64,000 bases of DNA. Source: Mactromeris polynyma. Its lineage: Eukaryota; Mollusca; Bivalvia; Venerida; Mactridae. Under the pieces are notes generated by a model that saw nothing but the letters and a program-made list of their open reading frames with translations, was not told the DNA's origin and did not search any database. The translations under genes and the position numbers were made by a program. The stretch spans positions 5,662,912-5,726,911 of the forward strand of contig JASFXZ010000014.1 of assembly GCA_032209605.1 (NCBI GenBank). The letters run 5' to 3'. Shown one piece after another: positions 57,098 to 64,000 of the stretch (the first letter of the stretch is position 1; each line of letters begins with the position of its first letter).

Positions 57098-57700
57098 AAC
57101 ACAATTAAGCGATCAAACACCACAACAACACCAACAACTACCACTATTACGCCTACAAGTACCATTACCACACGTGCCACCTCCATTATTGCGGAAGTAC
57201 TGCGCCTACAACAGCACGTATATCTCCAACAACAACAAAAACAACAATAATCATTCTTACATTTACCACTAACTCTTATCAACAACAACAAATATCTATA
57301 CAGTAACAGACACTCAGAGGTAGAGGACCCGGGTTCGATCCTCGGTCGGTGAACGTTCTCGTAGAACCTTTCCCATGGGCACTCAGTACTGGTGAATTTG
57401 ACCCAGGAAGCGGACTCGAGAGTGATTAAAGAAGCTGCCAGCTTTCTTCAAAATGAGCTAATATAAAATGGTATAGACTATAAACTAACACAACGACGCC
57501 TATAATAACAATCGAACAAGCAAACAACTACCTTGTCTACGCCTACATCAACCACCATTCTACCGACTGCAAGCACAACAATGCCAACACAATTCACAAC
57601 AACAACCACACTGCCATCTACCACTACTACGCATACACCTACTATTACGGTGCCAACAAGAACCATTACTATTCCTACTTATAAAAACGACAACAACATC
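57098..57700 (+). other. (ACA/ACC)-rich low-complexity sequence split by a SINE
   Basis: 57110-57300 and 57490-57700 are rich in acaacaacacc-type triplets and encode threonine-rich stretches by chance. Between them, 57310-57450 looks like a SINE with the B box cccgggttcgatcctc and the family A 3' body (actggtgaatttgacccagg, aagcggactcgagagtgatt). Confidence 0.5.
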
Positions 57701-59196
57701 AACATAATCAATGATTCTTTATCACTAGAATATACACGCATACATGTATATCAACAAAATATATCTGCAATACTGACAATAGCAATCTGTGACAAATGTG
57801 ACTCAGTTGTAAAAATGTACTTTTTGGTTATAAAATTCATGCAATTTTTGACCTGTGAGGAATGTGATTTCATGGTACATAAAAAACCGGCTTCGATCAC
57901 AAATTTCCCAGGAGCTGTGACATATATGTTCGAAATGTGTGACAAATGCGATATTATTTTTCCCAGGTGGGAAGAATATGTTCTGGGAAAAATAAGGTCT
58001 TACAGCGCTGTACGATTTCCAACCTCTTCTCTCAGTAATGTCATTGCCAGAAAACGTTACATGTAACGTCACCATGCACTGACAGTAAGTAAAATTTGCC
58101 CCATATGGCAATATGAAAACGAAATGACTATATTGAGTAAATGTTGTTTCCTGCTTGAAAATAGTGACATCAGATGTTGCGTTTATTTAAAATGACGTCA
58201 CTTACAGAAGAGGCAGTAAATTCTATAGCAACGCTCAGTTCAAATTGATATTGACAAGGGAGATCACTCTTGCGATATTTGTATAGAAACGTTTGGGATG
58301 TAACTGATATTATACATATCACCAAAGTAACACCAACGTCATCGTAGTAGTTAAACGGAAACTGTCGGAGAGCCAACTCACTTACGCTGGTAGTTGTACA
58401 TTCCTAAAGTGACAGAATATTTCTTAATGGAGTTTTGACAGTAGCGAGCTGTGAGATGCTACTATAGTGACGTTGACATGCGGGAAGGTATCCTTACATA
58501 CACATCAACGTCTTCATTTAAGTTTTAAAGTTATGTAATACCATTTGTGAAAATACAGAGATTTAAAAAGTAAGGAAAGTAGTTCTTATAGAATAATGTC
58601 AAAAATACATAAAAGTTAGAAATACACAACAAAATAAATACAATATGACCTTGGATCTTTTTATATTATTAGCATATTTAGAAAATATTCTTTAATCATC
58701 TAAGGAAAACAAATGCTGAATATTTTTTCTCAAACGATGTACGAATCGTTCAATATAGAACTAATTCATGGTTCATTCTTTGTTTACATGGGCACGAAAT
58801 ATCCAGTCTGTTTTAATCGAAAGTTGTTTAATTATGCTTCACGCATCAGTAAGCTTTCTTAGTCAATTTTTGGTCCGTGAAAAGACGACTTCAATGTTTA
58901 TAACTGTCGACTTATTTGTTTACAAATGTTGATGAAACTGACACAGCCAAACTTCTCCATTCCTTGGTATTTCTTGCATGAATGCATAGTTCCCACATCT
59001 ACAATTTCTTAATCATCAGCCATTTTGATAGGCAAATTTGATAAGTAATTCCCAAATGTGTGATAATTGAGAAAATACCAAGAGAATTTGCATGTGACAA
59101 CCACTTTTTCTTCAATTCTCTAAACCATCTTCCAACATGAGCATAATGAATAAATAATATTTAACGCCCATACCATTCGATACCTCCATACCAGAA
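57701..59196. other. Intergenic, no supported gene
   Basis: 57780-57960 holds a thrice-repeated 'tgtgacaaatgyga' type motif (CDKCD, CEECD and CDKCD when translated) on the + strand. The open frame has no splice context and looks like a small local repeat. The rest is AT-rich. Confidence 0.4.
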
Positions 59197-61415
59197 GCCT
59201 TATTCACAAACATTTTAAGACAGAAACTCAGACTTGGACTTTAAATTTGCAAAGGTTATATTCACCAGCGTTTCGTTTTCATTAAATCTAAACGAACGAC
59301 GTTTTGTCTGAATAAATATTATAATTATTGTCACCCTCTGTACACCTTTGTCTGTGTATGATCATCTACTGTTATAACAGCATAGGAGTACACAGAATAT
59401 TATAATTATTGTCACCCTCTATACACCTTTGTCTTTGTATGAACATCTACTGTTATAACAGCATAAGAGTACACAGAATATTATAATTATTGTCACCCTC
59501 TGTACACCTTTGTCTTTGTATGAACATCTACTGTTATAACAGCATAGGAGTACACAGAATATTATAATTATTGTCACCCTCTGTACACCTTTGTCTGTGT
59601 ATGAACATCTACTGTTATAACAACATAGGAGTACACAGAATATTATAATTATTGTCACCCTCTGTACACCTTTGTCTTTGTATGATCATCTACTGTTATA
59701 ACAGCATAGGAGTACACAGAATATTATAATTATTGTCACCCTCTGTACACCTTTGTCGTTGTATGAACATCTACTGTTATAACAACATAGGAGTACACAG
59801 AATATTATAATTATTGTCACCCTCTATACACCTTTGTCTTTGTATGAACATCTACTGTTATAACAGCATAAGAGTACACAGAATATTATAATTATTGTCA
59901 CCCTCTGTACACCTTTGTCTTTGTATGAACATCTACTGTTATAACAACATAGGAGTACACAGAATATTATAATTATTGTCACCCTCTATACACCTTTGTC
60001 TTTGTATGAACATCTACTGTTATAACAACATAGGAGTACACAGAATATTATAATTATTGTCTCCCTCTATACACCTTTGTCTTTGTATGAACATCTACTG
60101 TTATAACAACATAGGAGTACACAGAATATTATAATTATTGTCACCCTCTGTACACCTTTGTCTTTGTATGATCATCTACTGTTATAACAACATAGGAGTA
60201 CACAGAATATTATAATTATTGTCACCCTCTGTACACCTTTGTCTTTGTATGATCATCTACTGTTATAACAGCATAGGAGTACACAGAATATTATAATTAT
60301 TGTCACCCTCTGTACACCTTTGTCTTTGTATGAACATCTACTGTTATAACAGCATAGAAGTACACAGAATATTATAATTATTGTCACCCTCTGTACACCT
60401 TTGTCTGTGTATGAACATCTACTGTTATAACAGCATAGGAGTACACAGAATATTATAATTATTGTCACCCTCTGTACACCTTTGTCTTTGTATGATCATC
60501 TACTGTTATAACAACATAGGAGTACACAGAATATTATAATTATTGTCACCCTCTGTACACCTTTGTCTTTGTATGATCATCTACTGTTATAACAGCATAG
60601 GAGTACACAGAATATTATAATTATTGTCACCCTCTGTACACCTTTGTCTTTGTATGATCATCTACTGTTATAACAGCATAGGAGTACACAGAATATTATA
60701 ATTATTGTCACCCTCTATACACCTTTGTCTTTGTATGAACATCTACTGTTATAACAGCATAAGAGTACACAGAATATTATAATTATTGTCACCCTCTGTA
60801 CACCTTTGTCTTTGTATGAACATCTACTGTTATAACAACATAGGAGTACACAGAATATTATAATTATTGTCACCCTCTATACACCTTTGTCTTTGTATGA
60901 TCATCTACTGTTATAACAGCATAGGAGTACACAGAATATTATAATTATTGTCACCCTCTATACACCTTTGTCTTTGTATGATCATCTACTGTTATAACAA
61001 CATAAGAGTACACAGAATATTATAATTATTGTCACCCTCTATACACCTTTGTCTGTGTATGATCATCTACTGTTATAACAACATAGGAGTACACAGAATA
61101 TTATAATTATTGTCACCCTCTATACACCTTTGTCTTTGTATGAACATCTACTGTTATAACAACATAAGAGTACACAGAATATTATAATTATTGTCACCCT
61201 CTGTACACCTTTGTCTTTGTATGAACATCTACTGTTATAACAACATAAGAGTACACAGAATATTATAATTATTGTCACCCTCTGTACACCTTTGTCTTTG
61301 TATGATCATCTACTGTTATAACAATATAGGAGTACACAGAATATTATAATTAATTTAACATTACTTATACAAGTCTAAATCTTGGTTTCAGTTTTGTATT
61401 TTTTATGAATAAGGC
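59197..61415 (+). mobile_element. MITE, family M, with interior expanded into an 81 bp array
   Basis: The left end gccttattcacaaacatttt followed by aagacagaaactcagactt matches the right end, which in reverse complement reads gccttattcataaaaaatac followed by aaaactgaaacc. The left flank continues cattaaatctaaacgaacga followed by cgttttgtctgaata, as in the - strand of the MITE at 31848-32090. The interior is about 25 copies of a unit that exists once in that element. Confidence 0.78.
59315..61352 (+). repeat. Tandem array, 81 bp unit, about 25 copies
   Basis: The unit is tattataattattgtcaccc, tctgtacacctttgtctttg, tatgatcatctactgttata, acagcataggagtacacaga, a. Variants are ctatac/ctgtac, gaac/gatc, acaac/acagc and aagag/aggag, well mixed along the array. 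Confidence 0.96.
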
Positions 61416-62302
61416 TCCTAGAATGACTGATCACTGTATTTGTATTACTGTGTTTATGAGGTAGCCCATCGCCGCGCACATTTTTTATAATGCACTTTAT
61501 GGTATTTTGGTCGACCCGGTATGTCCCACGCTCACCATAAATAGACTTTTTGAAACCGAATGTTGTTTAATCCGAAAATAGAATCTATGACAATACGCAC
61601 ATTAAAATATTTCTCAAAGAAAATGGATTTAATGTAGATCTAAAACTAAGGCTATAGGCCTACAACTTTTTTTTTAACTCTACGTTGTTCGGAATTTCAC
61701 CCGAATAACCTGATGAACGGATTTAAAACCACCGTTCGGAATTATAATAAGTTGGTAAGTTTTAGTTCACCTTTATTACGGTCGAAATAGCGATGTTGTT
61801 CCGTTCGTTCTTGCGTACAAATGTCGCATAGACTACGAAAGCCTGGTAGTGACATTTCTGAGAATCGAATGCAGTAAAAAGAAAAACTTGTTTTCTCCCC
61901 AATGGAAAGATATATACGGATACCTCTACTGGAAATGCCATCTTTTTTACTGCAAGAATAACCCTGAAATTATGTTTACATTGGCATTTTAAGTTTAAAA
62001 ACACGTGAATCATTTAATGTTGCCCGCTTTGAGCCACAGATTATGAATGCATGCTGGTACTATAGAGTACTGATGTGTCGATTGCTTAGACATGATAATA
62101 ATTTGAAAGAAAAGTGTCAGTCTGTACAAACACTCGTACAAATCCGAAATATAGCTGATCCAGCTGTCTTCAAAGTAAATCGCCATGTCATGAATTTAGT
62201 TTCCAATCTGTTGATTCATGCGAAAACGCTAGCAACTGTGCATCAACTTATTTCATTTTTATTTTAGCGCAATAATACAAAATATTATTATATTCACAAA
62301 GG
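61416..62302. other. Intergenic, no feature seen
   Basis: Short open frames only; none has splice context or a recognisable product. Confidence 0.5.
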
Positions 62303-62515
62303 GAGGCGCAGTGGTCGAGGTGTAGAGCGCCTGACTCCTGGTCCGAAGGTCGTGAGTTGGAGCCCCGAGATGAGCGGGGTTTGATCATGAACTTCATAAT
62401 CCCTAATTTTGGCGCGAGTACTGGTTGGTAGCCAGAAAGCAGTTATCGAGAGTGATTAGTTTAAGTTGTAAGAACTTGTTTCACAATCGATGCAAACTAA
62501 ATAAATATACAAACT
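62303..62515 (+). mobile_element. Complete tRNA-derived SINE, family A (reference copy)
   Basis: The head ggaggcgcagtggtcgaggt has the A box; ggtcgtgagttggagcccc is a slightly damaged B box. The body has ttggcgcgagtactggttgg and agccagaaagcagttatcga; the tail is gtttcacaatcgatgcaaac followed by taaataaata. Parts of this sequence recur at 1-45, 3800-3885, 27371-28205, 31801-31845, 33005-33120 and 57310-57450. Confidence 0.75.
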
Positions 62516-62974
62516 GATACTCACATATTGCAAATAATGCTAATTAATACTATTAAATGAAATACAATAAATAATAGTGTATACATTCAGCAAGGTTTCC
62601 GTGTCTATAACCTGCGCAGTGTAAACGTTGTAATCATTTGAATGCCAAGCCTATTTCCACAATACGAAAACAAATAATGAATACTTGAATCACTTTACTT
62701 TTTGTTGATACTTTTTTCAATCAGAAATCAGATTACGATATCTGCAACATTCATATAGAAACTCATTTAATGTGACATTTAATAAGTGTTAAACTGTTAA
62801 ACTCAAGTATACATTCGACACAAGGAGTGTCGAATATCGGTTATTTCGTCATTCCCGGTTGTGTCGACATATTTGTTGTCGCTATATCTTGTATATGGAA
62901 AATAGCTTATAAAAAGTGTGTAAAGTAAAGTGTTTCTTTGTGTTTGTTTGTATGTATTTGCGTTTATTTATCGT
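62516..62974. other. Intergenic, no feature seen
   Basis: AT-rich sequence without recognised genes or repeats. Confidence 0.5.
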
Positions 62975-63195
62975 CACCGCCGGTTTCCCAGAAACTGTTT
63001 GTTTCCCATATGGGCGACGCCTCCGGAAGAATGTTAGTCATTTTAGATTTTTTGAGGATAGTGCATGATACAGAAGATGCCCCAGTTCCAGAAGCACCCC
63101 GGTTTCTTTTACGTGCCCGATGTAAAGCATCCGAAAGACTGTTAGTGGTGGAGCGGGGGATCGAACCTGCGATCCCTGGATTACTAGTCCAACAC
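62975..63195 (-). mobile_element. tRNA-derived SINE, family V, copy 2
   Basis: Shares with 43680-43955 the blocks catatgggcgacgcctccgg, gttagtcattttagattttt and gatgccccagttccagaagc. On the - strand it has the B box caggttcgatcccccgc and an A-box remnant near 63190. The tRNA end is cut short relative to copy 1, at ttacctatccgtttattggt. Confidence 0.72.
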
Positions 63196-64000
63196 ATTAC
63201 CTATCCGTTTATTGGTACAATCTGCACATACAGTGCCTTTGACCGTTAACAAAATAAACATAAATATGAGATGGCCAAGACAATGAATATACATGTTATA
63301 AATACAATATCAAACATGGAATATAAGCAAACACAGAACAGAACAAAGATATTTGTGTATAAGATTAAATATTAAATATATGCAGCAATGGAATAATATT
63401 TTAGTGTCTTAATGTTACACAATAATAAATATATATAACTATACGTGAACAGGAGAAGATATTTTATAACAGCAAATCTTACTATGGAGCAATTAATGTA
63501 AGTTTGTCTTGTCTCAGTTTCATTGCATTAAAAACTAATTTAGCAGAGTTGACAATAAATGTGCTATTTTTATCAGACATAATATTATAAAATGTATTCA
63601 CTGGGGCCAGGAAGGTTGTTTAAGGAATTTTGTACGGAGTACATTAAATGTTTGACAGCACATGAAATCAAAGCGCTGTTAGCGCTGAAGGCCTGGGGCT
63701 GCAGATAGCTGAATTGAATTGTGGATTTTCTTACCTTGTGTACATCTAGTTACTTGTTTGTAAACAAATTATCATATTTACAACTGTATTTCCATATTAA
63801 GGTACCAGTATTTTTCCTTTAGTTATTTTGCGCAATAACTATATAAGTCAGAGTATATCTTGTGCTTCAATGATAACCCTAACCCTGGTTTAAATGTCCA
63901 GAAAGTTGGCAATTTGAAGACACACAAATTATGACAAGCAGTCACACATGTATCCGGTATGGCCAATGGTTTCAATGTTCAAGTTTCCGTTTGATTATCT
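63196..64000. other. AT-rich end of window, possible LINE 3' end on - strand
   Basis: 63195-63215 (tatccgtttattggtacaat) resembles the 3' terminus of the LINEs in this window (compare 'tatcgtttattggcataaaa' at 36096). No reverse transcriptase coding was recognised in the remainder. Confidence 0.3.

Noticed and set aside
57533..58066. Threonine-rich, mucin-like protein with CxxC motifs
   Set aside because: The Thr-rich part is an (ACA)n-type low-complexity stretch that also flanks a SINE, and the CDKCD part is a short local repeat; there are no splice signals or signal peptide.
59419..60468. Repeat frames TIIIIFCVLLCCYNSRCSY resembling membrane segments
   Set aside because: They are - strand translations of the 81 bp array inside the MITE.

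Overview
This is a eukaryotic nuclear window, AT-rich and gene-poor, most probably from a bivalve mollusc. Three things point that way: one intron-split gene with metazoan splice signals and protein sequence; several tRNA-derived SINE families and non-LTR retrotransposon fragments; and two dispersed repeats that I remember as abundant in bivalve genomes (about 50.86-51.07 kb and 56.79-57.10 kb). There is no bacterial-style gene layout. By adding up the spans, roughly 40% of the window is tandem repeat. Nearly all the long open reading frames here come from repeat arrays, not genes.

The one clear protein-coding gene is a non-muscle/smooth-type myosin regulatory light chain on the + strand. It has coding exons at 6378-6479, 7695-7773, 8292-8453 and 10580-10821 and a polyadenylation signal at 10931. 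The four exons join in frame into 194 residues. The Thr18/Ser19 phosphorylation site and the first EF-hand are conserved, and a proline-rich tail of about 22 residues follows the usual end. Its first coding intron starts with GC instead of GT. Two of its introns are filled by minisatellites (27 bp and 20 bp units), and the second of these is interrupted by a 5'-truncated LINE. Two weaker gene traces are a signal-peptide-bearing, cysteine-rich exon on the - strand (31540-31754) and a possible terminal exon on the + strand (32685-32849).

Layout: 0.45-2.16 kb, an inverted-repeat-bounded element filled with 32 bp repeats; 4.1-6.06 kb, two small MITEs and a 52 bp array; 6.37-10.94 kb, the light chain gene; 11.3-19.85 kb, a composite 60/34 bp array with nested higher-order repeats of 2346 and 1002 bp; 20.15-26.39 kb, a 68 bp array with an 1816 bp segmental duplication; 26.7-29.45 kb, SINEs (one with its core amplified 10-fold) and a 50 bp array; 29.5-33.1 kb, the cysteine-rich exon, a MITE and short arrays; 34.0-38.2 kb, two minus-strand LINEs and a minisatellite split by one of them; 41.8-43.0 kb, a palindromic 33 bp array; 43.7-47.3 kb, a SINE and a decayed plus-strand LINE; 48.2-50.3 kb, arrays of 39 and 41 bp; 53.8-54.6 kb, a CpG-bearing 28 bp array; 56.8-57.5 kb, dispersed repeats and a SINE; 59.2-61.4 kb, a MITE whose interior is repeated about 25 times; 62.3-63.2 kb, two more SINEs.

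The most interesting theme is satellite birth from mobile elements, because the window holds both unexpanded and expanded forms of the same elements. The MITE at 31848-32090 is a near single-copy form of the one at 59197-61415, whose interior is an 81 bp array. The SINE at 62303-62515 is the unexpanded counterpart of the one at 27371-28205, whose core became a 72 bp array. The element at 451-2159 has inverted termini, a flanking 8 bp direct repeat and an interior that is entirely tandem repeat. I see no CRISPR array, operon or prokaryotic defence system.
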